Notes under the pieces: generated by a model
Database searches by the model: none
What the model was told of the DNA's origin: nothing
The model's input: only the letters and a program-made list of their open reading frames with translations
In this document: positions 31,541 to 39,640 of the stretch, one piece after another
Numbering within the stretch: position 1 is the stretch's first letter
Layout of the letters: each line of letters begins with the position of its first letter
Origin: G963677485 sp942492855
GTDB lineage: Bacteria > Armatimonadota > HRBIN16
Length of the DNA: 64,000 nt
Assembly: GCA_942492855.1 (NCBI GenBank)
Contig: OW818647.1
Coordinates: forward strand, 2,976,001-3,040,000
Direction of reading: 5' to 3'
Made by a program: the position numbers and the translations under genes

Positions 31541-32818
31541 ATGAACAAGCTGAGTAATAGTTATGATGTCATCGTAGTGGGTGCCGGACCGGCTGGCAGC
31601 GTGGCGGCGATACAAGCGGCGAGGGCTGGGGCCAAGACTTTGCTGGTAGAGCACAGCAGCCTGCCCGGGGGCACCACCACCCTGTGTGGGGTGGACTTCC
31701 CCGGGTTGTTTCACGCCTGGGGCAAGCAGGTCATTGCGGGGATCGGCTGGGAGCTGGTGGCTTCTGCGGTGAAGGAGGTTGGTGGCACTCTGCCCGACTT
31801 CACCCGCTACGATCTACCGCATCCCATGCTGCAGGTAAAGATCAATGCTTCGATCTACGCGTGTCTGCTTGATGAGGCGTTTACGGCCAGCGGTGTCGAT
31901 GTTCTCTACCATGCGATGCCTCTGAGTGTCCAAGAAAAGCACGACAAGATAGAGTTGACGCTCGCGACCAAGCAGGGAAGCCGAAAGCTAAACTGCCAGG
32001 TGGCGATTGATGCCACTGGGGACGCCAATCTGGTGGCGAAAGCGGGATACAAGCTCAAGCCGAGTGAGGAAAAACAGCCAGGGACGCCCATTATCCGACT
32101 AGGTGGTTATGACCCGGCGAAACTCAACTTACCGGAGATTGAGACTGCTTATAAGGCGGCAGTCGCTTCTGGTGACATGGAATGGCTTGATACCGGCATG
32201 TCGCGGTCGATGGCTCATCTTCTTCAAAGCCGGGGTGAGAACTGCATCCATGTGCCGGTGACCGCTGCGGACACCAGTGAGGGTAAGTCGGAGGTGGAGC
32301 GATTGGGACGTGCCGCCGTGCTGCGTATCTACCGGTTCTTGAAGGTGTTTCCCGGGCTGGAGAAGATCGAGGTCAGCACTATGCCCCCTCAATGCGGGGT
32401 GCGTGAGTCTTCGATTGTGGACGGGGAGCTGACCATCAGCGTGGCTGAATATACCTCGGGACGCTACTGGCCCGATTCGCTGTGCAACGCCTTTTACCAG
32501 ATCGACCTGCATCAGCGTGACAAAGAGAGTGGGCTGATGGCCAGGCCGTTGGTGTTTGGTGTAGTGCCGACGGTGCCCAGGCGAGCACTGATCCCGAAGG
32601 GCAGCCGCAGACTGCTGGTGGCAGGGCGGTGCGTCTCAAGCGACCGGCTGGCGAACTCGGCGCTGCGGGTTCAGGCTTCGTGCATGGCGATGGGGCAGTC
32701 GGCAGGCGCCCTGGCGGCACTATCTGTGGACAAACAGCGGATACCGGCTGATTTGGATATCGCCGATGTGCGGAAGCTGCTGCTGGCCCATCAGGCGATA
32801 CTGCCCGAACCGCGGTAG
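31541..32818 (+). CDS. FAD-dependent oxidoreductase (FAD_oxidored family)
   Basis: A 425-residue flavoprotein. The N-terminal Rossmann motif VIVVGAGPAGSVAAIQAARAG binds FAD, followed by the acidic turn LLVEHSS and LPGGTTTLCGV. The second nucleotide contact is CQVAIDATGDANLVAKAG, and the C-terminal FAD motif is GRCVSSDRLANSALRVQASCMAMGQSAG in overlapping segments. This architecture matches the FAD_oxidored group found in many carbohydrate-degrading bacteria, often beside TIM-barrel isomerases and glycosidases. Substrate unknown. The ATG follows AGGGAGCTCC. The TIM-barrel isomerase gene starts 57 bases downstream on the same strand and is probably cotranscribed. Confidence 0.9.
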   Translation: MNKLSNSYDVIVVGAGPAGSVAAIQAARAGAKTLLVEHSSLPGGTTTLCGVDFPGLFHAWGKQVIAGIGWELVASAVKEVGGTLPDFTRYDLPHPMLQVKINASIYACLLDEAFTASGVDVLYHAMPLSVQEKHDKIELTLATKQGSRKLNCQVAIDATGDANLVAKAGYKLKPSEEKQPGTPIIRLGGYDPAKLNLPEIETAYKAAVASGDMEWLDTGMSRSMAHLLQSRGENCIHVPVTAADTSEGKSEVERLGRAAVLRIYRFLKVFPGLEKIEVSTMPPQCGVRESSIVDGELTISVAEYTSGRYWPDSLCNAFYQIDLHQRDKESGLMARPLVFGVVPTVPRRALIPKGSRRLLVAGRCVSSDRLANSALRVQASCMAMGQSAGALAALSVDKQRIPADLDIADVRKLLLAHQAILPEPR

Positions 32819-32874
32819 TATATCGACCGATTAGGTGAATGGTCTTCAATGAGCGGACAGGAGGAATACCTAGA

Positions 32875-33651
32875 ATGAAGATAGGTTGTTGCGCCGGACT
32901 CAATAGTATTCAAGTCGTTCAAGATGCGGGCTATGATTACATAGAGCTTGGGGTCGGCACGGTCAAACCGGAGGCGCCGCGTTCGGAGTTCGAGCCTATT
33001 TGTGAGCATGTGCGGCAGTTTACCATCAAACCGGAGGCATGGAACTGCCTGTTGCCGGGTGATCTGCATGTCATAGGGCCCGCGACCGACAGTGACAGAC
33101 AGCAGCGGTACCTGCGCACGGCGTTTGAAAGAATAGAAGAGTTGGGCGGTCATACTGTGGTGTTTGGCAGTGGCGGAGCCCGTACAATCCCTGAGGGTTT
33201 TCCACATGAAGAGGCATGGCAGCAGTTGGTTGATTTTGTGACCATGGCAGGACAAATTGCCGACGCACATGGGATCACTTTTGTCATCGAGCCCCTTAAT
33301 AAGAAGGAGACGAATGTCATAAATTCGGTGGAGGAGGGGATGAAGCTGGTGATGGCTGCTCATCACCCCTCAGTGAAGTGCCTTGCAGACCTATATCACA
33401 TCATGGAAGAAGAAGAGCCCCTTCAGCACATCGTCAACGCCGGAAGCGGTATCCGTCATGCCCATATCGCCGACACCGGCAGGTTCTGTCCCGGATCCGG
33501 CAGCTATCCAACACGTGAGTTTTTCGAAGCACTAAAGAGTGCCGGTTACCAAGGCATGATGAGCGTCGAATGCTCATGGAGAGACATCGATGTGGAGTGC
33601 AAACAGGCGCTGGAGTTCCTGAGGGGGATCGATGCCGAGGTGAATGGGTGA
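32875..33651 (+). CDS. Sugar phosphate isomerase/epimerase-like TIM-barrel protein
   Basis: A 258-residue xylose isomerase-like (AP endonuclease 2 superfamily) TIM barrel. Motifs are the start MKIGCCAGLNS, YDYIELGVGTVKPE, TFVIEPLNKKETNVINS with a metal-binding Glu, and VKCLADLYHIMEEEE with Asp/His. The third metal Glu lies in GMMSVECSW. Reaction is probably isomerisation or epimerisation of a keto-sugar or inositol derivative in the cytoplasm. I use the ATG at 32875 behind AGGAGG; the in-frame upstream ATG at 32839 lacks a ribosome binding site and adds a peptide unlike family N-termini. The preceding FAD oxidoreductase may supply or consume its substrate. Confidence 0.88.
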   Translation: MKIGCCAGLNSIQVVQDAGYDYIELGVGTVKPEAPRSEFEPICEHVRQFTIKPEAWNCLLPGDLHVIGPATDSDRQQRYLRTAFERIEELGGHTVVFGSGGARTIPEGFPHEEAWQQLVDFVTMAGQIADAHGITFVIEPLNKKETNVINSVEEGMKLVMAAHHPSVKCLADLYHIMEEEEPLQHIVNAGSGIRHAHIADTGRFCPGSGSYPTREFFEALKSAGYQGMMSVECSWRDIDVECKQALEFLRGIDAEVNG

Positions 33652-33668
33652 CTGAGTGGTCTCGAGCC

Positions 33669-33785
33669 GGTCTCACGCGAAGACGCGAAGGCGCGAAAGG
33701 GGTCATGACCGGGCCGGTTTGCCAGTACGATACTAAACGCCATGAAGGTAATTTCCGGTCCGGTCTGGCGGATAACCTCTACGCG
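33669..33785. repeat. Intergenic stem-loop repeat, copy 2
   Basis: The block TCTCACGCGAAGACGCGAAG at 33671 leads to ATGACCGGGCCGG and, after a loop, CCGGTCCGGT, which pairs with one wobble position. It matches 31363-31470 in order and spacing. CGCGACATCAATG at about 33782 is a possible remnant of the REP-like palindrome. Confidence 0.65.
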
Positions 33786-33920
33786 ACATCAATGCCTTGA
33801 CTTCCCATTATAAGGCAGGTATATTCTATTCAGAGCTGAAAAGGATAGCACTTGTGCTCTTGTCTCAACAAATCTACAGCATCTATCAAACCATTAACGA
33901 TGGTAATTTGTACCACTTTC

Positions 33921-33948
33921 TTGACATAACTTTGAAACGGAGTATGAT
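33921..33948 (+). promoter_or_regulatory. Promoter candidate abutting the lipoprotein start
   Basis: TTGACA (33921-33926) and TATGAT (33943-33948) are spaced by 16 bases. The ATG of the lipoprotein lies only four bases after the -10 box, so if this promoter is used the message would be nearly leaderless. A GGAG at 33939-33942 sits between them and could serve a message from another promoter. Confidence 0.4.
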
Positions 33949-33951
33949 TGA

Positions 33952-34545
33952 ATGCAGATTAATAGGGCAGTTTATCGTATTTTTCTATGCAGTATATTAA
34001 TGACCGTGATGCTGACAGCATGTCAAAAATCGAAAGGTACTCAGCCACCGCAGGCTGATATTGCACAAGCCCATCAGAATGTTGCCTACTACATATACAA
34101 TGAAATGCAGTCCGATTCGTATAAAACCGGAAAAATGTCATACCATCCCTTTGGCACCCCACAAGAAATACCAGCCTTATTGCAGCACCTCACCTTAGCA
34201 GAACCGGCATATGAGACGCTATATCCTAGTATTGTGGAGAGCCTTAATAAATCACGCAGAGAACACGGGGACGAACCGGTTCGGTTGCTGTGTCTTGTCG
34301 GCTTTATCTACAAGACGGACGAATCCGACGAATCTGTTCTGTTTATCCAAGCTAAAACTGACACAGGGCAGTGGTACATGCACCAAATAACAAAACCCCG
34401 TGTGCTTAAGTTCCGAACAATCGAAGAATCAGAAGATGACCTGAAACGAGCATTAATTTCAATTGCTCTTCAAAATCGATCATCCGAAGAATCGCAAAAA
34501 GCTATTGAAGCCCTACTGCTACCTGAGATACTACATCGGAAATAG
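33952..34545 (+). CDS. Hypothetical lipoprotein
   Basis: A 197-residue product with a lipoprotein signal: positive start, hydrophobic stretch RIFLCSILMTVML and the lipobox LTAC before QKSKG. It should be acylated at that Cys and anchored in a membrane. The rest is soluble and mixed alpha/beta with charged segments (ESEDDLKRALISIALQNRSSEESQKAIEALL). I recognise no domain. Composition is AT-richer than neighbouring genes, so recent acquisition is possible. It stands alone: the gene before is 300 bases away and the next is convergent. An overlapping frame at 33797-34000 has no support. Confidence 0.75.
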   Translation: MQINRAVYRIFLCSILMTVMLTACQKSKGTQPPQADIAQAHQNVAYYIYNEMQSDSYKTGKMSYHPFGTPQEIPALLQHLTLAEPAYETLYPSIVESLNKSRREHGDEPVRLLCLVGFIYKTDESDESVLFIQAKTDTGQWYMHQITKPRVLKFRTIEESEDDLKRALISIALQNRSSEESQKAIEALLLPEILHRK

Positions 34546-34671
34546 AATGCTCCATGTGTCGGACTTAGCATAAGGTAGGTGACCCACGGCGCGGTTGATC
34601 AATAACGGCCGGCGTCGCTGTGCTCCAATCGGTGTATGGGGTATGCGGCCGGAGCAATTGGGTTGGTGGTG

Positions 34672-34713
34672 GGGGCGTCCGGCGGACGCCCCAAGGGCGG
34701 GGATAACCCGCCC
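34672..34713 (-). terminator. Two tandem GC-rich hairpins after the GH71/99-like gene
   Basis: GGGCGGG/CCCGCCC (34695-34713, loop GATAA) directly follows the stop of the minus-strand glycosidase gene. A longer palindrome, GGGGCGTCCG/CGGACGCCCC, occupies 34672-34692. There is no T run, so these may act as RNA-stabilising stems rather than a simple intrinsic terminator. Confidence 0.5.
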
Positions 34714-36465
34714 CTATACGTCGTCGAAGCCATACTGCTGGTAGATATACCGTGCGCGGCCGCTGGGGGCGGTGTCACCGCTGGTCCACGCGGTCACGAT
34801 ATCGCCGTCCTTCAGGCAGTTATCGGCCCACTTGAACTGCAGACTCACCGGTTTGCCATCTAGTCCCAGAAGCCTGCGCGGGATGGTGATCATCAACTGG
34901 TTGCCCTGCAGCTTGTAGTCCACATCGGCCAGCTTCTTCCACTTCCAACCACCTTCGCAAACTTCCAGCACGGCCTTGCTGCCCGGTGACACGCGGTTCA
35001 CAGCAAACTGGAACCCCTCCCACGCAGGGCCGTTGCCGGTGCTGATGAAGAGCTGCATCCACTGCTGACCAGTGCGCGGCGTGATGTTCTTGGCGGTCTG
35101 CACGTAGAACACCAGATTCTTGGCATCACGGGCGACTTTGGCCACACGGAGGTCGTTGCGACCGCTATTGTCCGTGTAGTGCAGCTCCTTGCCGATGCCG
35201 TCGTGGTCGCGCGGCAGAGTTTCGTTGATGGTGTCCTGGTAGGTTGGCTGCACCTTCTGCCAAGCCGACCAGGGCGTGCTCTTGCCGATACTGACCTCGC
35301 GGCCCGCTTCCGGTACCGCACGGGCACCTTTGAACTGGCGGATGTAGTTGATCATCTGGTAATAGTAGTTGTCGGTGTGTCCGCCCTTCATCGGCTCGAT
35401 GTCGCGCGAATACTCCTGGTCAAACTGGTCTACAAACATCACCGGCTTCTTGATGCCATTGAACTCCGAGAAGCGCATGGCGATCCACTCGTTCCATCCG
35501 GTGATGAAGATGAAGTCGGGGTCCTCCTTGATGGCGTGCTCGAACTGTTCGGCGAAGTTTGGACCACGGTCGATGGCCCCAGGACTGGTGTCACGCGCGC
35601 CATTGTGCCATGTTCGGCCATACACGCGTTCGCCCTCGCTCATCGAGCCCAGGCGGCCGTCAACGCCGTTCATCGCGGTGCCCACCACCATCATCTCGTT
35701 CTCGCCTTCGCTGTTTTTGTACATGCGCTGGGGGAAAATCTCCAGCCAGCTCCACTGGTCAGGACCTGATGGGCCATCGAAATAGCTGGGCATCGGCTTG
35801 CGATAAGTAAAGAAGTCCTTCATCTCAGCTGGTACGGGTGCCGGGTCCGCCATGATCAGCGGTTTGCCCTTCCACTTATACCATAGGTCTTTGTACAGAC
35901 CTGGCTTGTAGAGCTGTTCCCACAACTGGTTCAGTGAGCCCATCGGGTTCCAGAAGGGGCACAGGAACGCCATCTGCGGGGTTTTGAGGCCCTCTTTGCG
36001 CATCTGCGTCCAGGTCTCGGCCAACGCCTTCCAGCTATCAGGGTAGGTCGCCTGGTTGGTGACGTCGAATATTACCACGTCGATACCGGCATCGCTCAGC
36101 ATGGTGGCATGGCGGCGCATCACCCAGGGGTCGGTGTTGAGGTAGTAGCCATACATCGGCTCGCCCCAGTGATGGTAAGCCATTTTGGGTCCCCAAACCG
36201 GGCTTTCGGCGTTGCTCATGGCATTGGGGTCCTTCGCCAGAGCTTTTGTCACATCGTATGGACCGTATGTTAAATCCAGCCACAGGAAGTAGAATATGCC
36301 CACGGCTTTACCAGCGCGTGGTGCCGGAACCTTTGGCGCGGTGAGTAGGGGACGTCCCAGGGCATCGGTGGCCGCCCAGGTATCGGGCATCGTGTCAACG
36401 GCATTTGCCATCAGCGAACCTCCAATTAGTGAAAGCGCAAGAAGCGAGGTGAGTGCGGGCTTCAT
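34714..36465 (-). CDS. Secreted GH71/GH99-like glycoside hydrolase with C-terminal carbohydrate-binding-like domain
   Basis: A 583-residue exported protein (signal MKPALTSLLALSLIGGSLMANA). The catalytic barrel shows features of the GH71/99-like group: FYFLWLD, AYHHWGEPMYGYY, SDAGIDVVIFDVTNQ, and FIFITGWNEW with a candidate catalytic Glu. These families act on alpha-mannans or alpha-glucans, but the substrate here is unassigned. From about residue 410 a second domain (NDLRVAKVARDAKNLVFYVQTAKNI in overlapping pieces, LMITIPRRLLGL, VSLQFKWADN) resembles CBM9/DOMON-type beta-sandwiches. The ATG at 36465 follows GGAGAACC. The gene stands alone, with hairpins downstream and a REPIN element upstream. 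Confidence 0.83.
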   Translation of the reverse strand: MKPALTSLLALSLIGGSLMANAVDTMPDTWAATDALGRPLLTAPKVPAPRAGKAVGIFYFLWLDLTYGPYDVTKALAKDPNAMSNAESPVWGPKMAYHHWGEPMYGYYLNTDPWVMRRHATMLSDAGIDVVIFDVTNQATYPDSWKALAETWTQMRKEGLKTPQMAFLCPFWNPMGSLNQLWEQLYKPGLYKDLWYKWKGKPLIMADPAPVPAEMKDFFTYRKPMPSYFDGPSGPDQWSWLEIFPQRMYKNSEGENEMMVVGTAMNGVDGRLGSMSEGERVYGRTWHNGARDTSPGAIDRGPNFAEQFEHAIKEDPDFIFITGWNEWIAMRFSEFNGIKKPVMFVDQFDQEYSRDIEPMKGGHTDNYYYQMINYIRQFKGARAVPEAGREVSIGKSTPWSAWQKVQPTYQDTINETLPRDHDGIGKELHYTDNSGRNDLRVAKVARDAKNLVFYVQTAKNITPRTGQQWMQLFISTGNGPAWEGFQFAVNRVSPGSKAVLEVCEGGWKWKKLADVDYKLQGNQLMITIPRRLLGLDGKPVSLQFKWADNCLKDGDIVTAWTSGDTAPSGRARYIYQQYGFDDV

Positions 36466-36634
36466 GGTTCTCCTCCGTTTGGTGCATTACTGCAACTGCC
36501 TGTAGAGTTCGCCATATGGGGTTCGGGTTCCTGCATGGGGGAGGAGGCCGGTTATGTGAAGGCGCGAAGGGGAGGGGAATGTTCAAGAATTGGCGCCGAT
36601 TGCTGGCTTCCAAAAAAATAGAGTGCCAGTGCTC

Positions 36635-36782
36635 CTCCGCCGCGACATAAATGTCTCGGCTATTGACCAGCCAAGTCTGCTGAAGCAGCCTGCAACGACG
36701 AAACCAATATCGGCACGAAGTGACGCAGCTCGATTCATCGGGCTTGCTGATCAGTAGCCGAGACATTTATGTCGCGGCGGAG
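36635..36782. repeat. Complete REPIN-type element, 148 bp, with near-perfect terminal inverted repeats
   Basis: Left end CTCCGCCGCGACATAAATG and its exact complement at the right end frame the element. The arms match over about 38 bases, through CTCGGCTA(T/C)TGA(C/T)CAGC. The core holds CTGCTGAAGCAG near the left arm. The arm palindrome is the same unit that is repeated beside the transposase at 49570. The element occupies the intergenic space between the GH71/99-like gene and tRNA-Leu; the rest of 36466-36870 shows no gene. Confidence 0.85.
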
Positions 36783-36825
36783 GGGTTACGAAACCTGCCC
36801 TCTCCGGCCCGAATCGTGCTCAATA

Positions 36826-36855
36826 TTGCCCAAACTATGCGCTTCTTGATATACT
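36826..36855 (+). promoter_or_regulatory. Promoter of tRNA-Leu
   Basis: TTGCCC (36826-36831) and TATACT (36850-36855) with an 18-base spacer place the start of transcription near 36862, just before the mature tRNA 5' end. Confidence 0.5.
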
Positions 36856-36870
36856 TTTCATGGTCTGCAA

Positions 36871-36955
36871 GCCCGGGTGGTGGAATCGGTAGACACACGG
36901 GACTTAAAATCCCGAGCCGCAAGGCGTGGGGGTTCGAGTCCCCCCCCGGGCACCA
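36871..36955 (+). tRNA. tRNA-Leu (anticodon TAA)
   Basis: The acceptor stem GCCCGGG pairs with CCCGGGC. The D-loop contains TGGTGGAATCGGTAGACAC. The anticodon arm is CGGGA-CTTAAAA-TCCCG with anticodon TAA. A long variable arm (GAGCCGCAAGGCGT) marks a class II tRNA. The T arm is GGGGG-TTCGAGT-CCCCC, and CCA is encoded at the 3' end. It reads UUA/UUG leucine codons. Confidence 0.97.
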
Positions 36956-37053
36956 GATACAGATGTTTCCTGACGATATCGACCTTATGTGATCACCCCC
37001 CTATCGGGGTTCCCTCGGTGGAGAGTGACCACCAACCGGAGGCAGAACCTGAT

Positions 37054-38448
37054 ATGAGTTTTCAATACGACGTGGCAATAATTGGTGCCGGCCCTGGCGG
37101 CTATGTAGCGGCGATCCGCGCCGCTCAACTAGGCGGCAAGGTGGCCTGCATTGAGCGTGAATACATCGGCGGAACCTGTCTGAACTGGGGATGCATCCCC
37201 ACCAAGGCGATGGTTGCTGGTGTCGAGCGGTACCACCAGATCAAAAATAGTAAGAATTTCGGCATCACCGTAGGTGATGTAACAATAGACTTCAACGGCT
37301 TGATGGCCCATAAAGATAAGGTCGTTAAGACCCTGCGCGGCGGCATCGCCGGTCTGTTCAAAAAGAACAGCATCGACAGCATCGCAGGCAACGCAACCCT
37401 CGTCACCCCCAACACCATCAAGGTCACACGCGCCGATGGGTCCACAGAGACCATCACCGCTAAGAATATCATTCTGGCGACCGGTTCTGAGCCAGTCCGC
37501 CTGCCGGTTCCCGGTCTGGACGGTGAAGGCATATGGACCAGCAACGAAGCGGTGAACGCACCTTTCGTGCCCAAGCGCCTGCTGGTGATGGGCGCCGGGG
37601 CGATCGGCTGCGAGTTCGCTTATGTGTTCAACAACCTCGGCAGTAAGGTGACGGTTGTGGAGCTGATGCCGCAGATCCTGCCGTTGGAAGACGCAGAGAT
37701 CGCCGCAGAGCTGAACAAGAGCCTGAAGCGCCAGGGCATCACTTTAATGAACGACGCCAAGGTGAAGGAAGTGAAGCACCAGGCCGACGGCTCCAAGCAG
37801 GTTGTCATCGAGACCGCCAAGGGCGATCAGATCGTGGAGTGCGACATCGTGCTGGTCGGCGTGGGCCGCCGTGCCGTGCTGGAAGGTCTGGGCATTGAGG
37901 GCCTCGGAATCCGCACGCACAAGCGGGGCATTGAGGTCAACGAGAAGATGGAGACCAACGTGCCGGGCATCTACGCCATCGGCGACGTGATCGGTAAAAT
38001 CCAGCTTGCGCATGTGGCTTCCGCCGAGGGAATCGTGGCCGCCAGCAATGCGCTGGGCCACAATGAAACCATGAAATACAAAGTGGTTCCCAGTTGTGTC
38101 TACACCGTGCCGGAAGTGGCCAGTGTGGGCCTGACAGAAGCTCAAGCGATCGCTGAGGGTCACGATGTCAAGGTTGGCAAGTTCAGTCTGCGCGGATTGG
38201 GCAAGATGATGGCGATGGGCGAGACCGAAGGCCTCGTGAAAGTCGTCGCTGACGCCCAGTATGGCGAGGTTCTTGGTGTTCACATCATGGGACCGCACGC
38301 CACCGATATGATCGGTGAACCTACCACCGCGATGAGTCTTGAAGCTACCCTGGAGGACATGGTGCGAGTGATCCACGCTCACCCCACAGTCACCGAGGGG
38401 CTGCTTGAGGGCTTCGAAGACGCGCTGGGACACGCCATCCACAAGTAA
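37054..38448 (+). CDS. lpdA: Dihydrolipoyl dehydrogenase (E3)
   Basis: Reoxidises the dihydrolipoyl groups of 2-oxoacid dehydrogenase and glycine-cleavage complexes, passing electrons through FAD and a disulfide to NAD. The 464-residue product shows the FAD motif VAIIGAGPGGYVAAIRAAQLG and the redox disulfide GGTCLNWGCIPTKA. The NAD motif is LLVMGAGAIGCEFAYVF, the second FAD motif is GIYAIGDVIG, and the C-terminal catalytic pair is HAHPTVTE. The ATG at 37054 follows GGAGG by 11 bases. The longer frame back to 36877 runs through the tRNA and is rejected. No E1 or E2 genes are adjacent. A clear terminator follows. Confidence 0.96.
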   Translation: MSFQYDVAIIGAGPGGYVAAIRAAQLGGKVACIEREYIGGTCLNWGCIPTKAMVAGVERYHQIKNSKNFGITVGDVTIDFNGLMAHKDKVVKTLRGGIAGLFKKNSIDSIAGNATLVTPNTIKVTRADGSTETITAKNIILATGSEPVRLPVPGLDGEGIWTSNEAVNAPFVPKRLLVMGAGAIGCEFAYVFNNLGSKVTVVELMPQILPLEDAEIAAELNKSLKRQGITLMNDAKVKEVKHQADGSKQVVIETAKGDQIVECDIVLVGVGRRAVLEGLGIEGLGIRTHKRGIEVNEKMETNVPGIYAIGDVIGKIQLAHVASAEGIVAASNALGHNETMKYKVVPSCVYTVPEVASVGLTEAQAIAEGHDVKVGKFSLRGLGKMMAMGETEGLVKVVADAQYGEVLGVHIMGPHATDMIGEPTTAMSLEATLEDMVRVIHAHPTVTEGLLEGFEDALGHAIHK

Positions 38449-38472
38449 GATGCCGCGATGTGGCATTGTGAT

Positions 38473-38504
38473 ATACGGTCTGCGCACGTCGCAGACCGTA
38501 TTTT
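38473..38504 (+). terminator. Rho-independent terminator of lpdA
   Basis: ATACGGTCTGCG and its exact complement CGCAGACCGTAT form a 12-bp stem with a CACGT loop, followed by TTTT. Confidence 0.85.
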
Positions 38505-38569
38505 GTCATAATAAGGGTGTGTCATATTCACCTATATACCTTGACCACACCTTCTGAGGAGAACTCACG

Positions 38570-39613
38570 ATGAACCAAATGCACTTAAAACTCGGGCTTT
38601 ATGCTGCCATGTGCCTGCTGGTTGCCGGCTGCAACAAACCTGCACCATCCACAAGCACGGCTCCAGCCGCCGAAAAGATGTTTCGGGCGGCGATGGTCAC
38701 AGATACAGCCGGATTAACAGACCGCAGCTTCAACGAGACCTCCTGGAAGGGGCTGCAGCGGGCTCAAAAAGAGCTGGGTGTAGAGATCAAGGCAGTCGAA
38801 AGCCGCGCCGTGGCTGACTATGAGACGAACATGTCTCTACTCGCCCGTCAAGGCTATGATGTGATCTTTGCGATTGGTTTCGCGCAGTTCGACCCGCTGT
38901 CCAAAGTGGCCAAGCAGTTCCCGAAGACGAAATTCGCGATTGTTGATACCGACGCGCCGAAGCTGCCCAACTGTAAGGGGCTGGTGTTTCGTGAGCAAGA
39001 GGGGTGTTTCCTGGCAGGAGCCCTCGCCGCGATGGTCAGCAAGACAGGCAAGCTGGGGTTTGTGGGCGGGTTAGATATCCCGCTGATCAAAAGGTTTGAG
39101 ATAGGGTTTCATGCTGGGGCACTGGCCGTGAACCCCAAGGCTCAACTCATCGCCGGTTACGCCGGAAGCTGGGAAGACCCCACCAAAGGCAAGGAGCTTG
39201 CGCTCAGTCAGATCGAACGCGGGGCCGACATCGTGTTCACTGCGTCAGGCAAGACCGGTTTGGGCGTGATCGAAGCCGCTCGCACCAAGGGTGCTGGCTA
39301 CTACGCCATCGGCACCGATGCGGACCAGGACTACATCGCCCCCGGACGCGTGCTGACCAGCATGATGAAGGGGCTTGACAGTGTGGTATACAATGTCACC
39401 GCGGATGTGAAAAACGGCAAGTTCAAAGCCGACAACCAGAGTTTTGGATTGAAGGAAGATGGGGTCAGGCTAAGCCCCATGAAATATACTCGCGACAAAC
39501 TCCCGGCGGATGCGCTGAAGCGTATCGAGGCGTTCAAGGAGGCCATCATCAGCGGAGCAATAAAAGTGCCCGTGGATGATGCGGGTCTTAAGGCGTTTGC
39601 AGGCGCGAAATAG
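38570..39613 (+). CDS. BMP-family ABC transporter substrate-binding lipoprotein
   Basis: A periplasmic-binding-type lipoprotein of the basic membrane protein/PnrA group, whose characterised members bind nucleosides for ABC import. The lipobox LLVAGC ends the signal. The mature part shows AAMVTDTAGLTDRSFNETSW, typical of the family's ligand site. GYDVIFAIGFAQFDP, KFAIVDTDAP, GFVGGLDIPLIKRFEIGF and YAIGTDADQDYIAPGRVLTSM follow. The 347-residue length is normal. No permease or ATPase genes are adjacent, so its partners are elsewhere or it acts alone. The next gene, a STAS-USP fusion, starts 27 bases later and may be cotranscribed. Ligand is inferred from the family. Confidence 0.92.
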   Translation: MNQMHLKLGLYAAMCLLVAGCNKPAPSTSTAPAAEKMFRAAMVTDTAGLTDRSFNETSWKGLQRAQKELGVEIKAVESRAVADYETNMSLLARQGYDVIFAIGFAQFDPLSKVAKQFPKTKFAIVDTDAPKLPNCKGLVFREQEGCFLAGALAAMVSKTGKLGFVGGLDIPLIKRFEIGFHAGALAVNPKAQLIAGYAGSWEDPTKGKELALSQIERGADIVFTASGKTGLGVIEAARTKGAGYYAIGTDADQDYIAPGRVLTSMMKGLDSVVYNVTADVKNGKFKADNQSFGLKEDGVRLSPMKYTRDKLPADALKRIEAFKEAIISGAIKVPVDDAGLKAFAGAK

Positions 39614-39640
39614 ATACAGCAAGAAGAGGATTGTAGATAG

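Noticed and set aside
33797..34000. Small 67-residue gene before the lipoprotein
   Set aside because: It overlaps the lipoprotein start in another frame, has no ribosome binding site and runs through the promoter region.
36877..37053. Longer N-terminus for dihydrolipoyl dehydrogenase
   Set aside because: The extension reads through the tRNA-Leu gene; the ATG at 37054 has a ribosome binding site and matches the family start.
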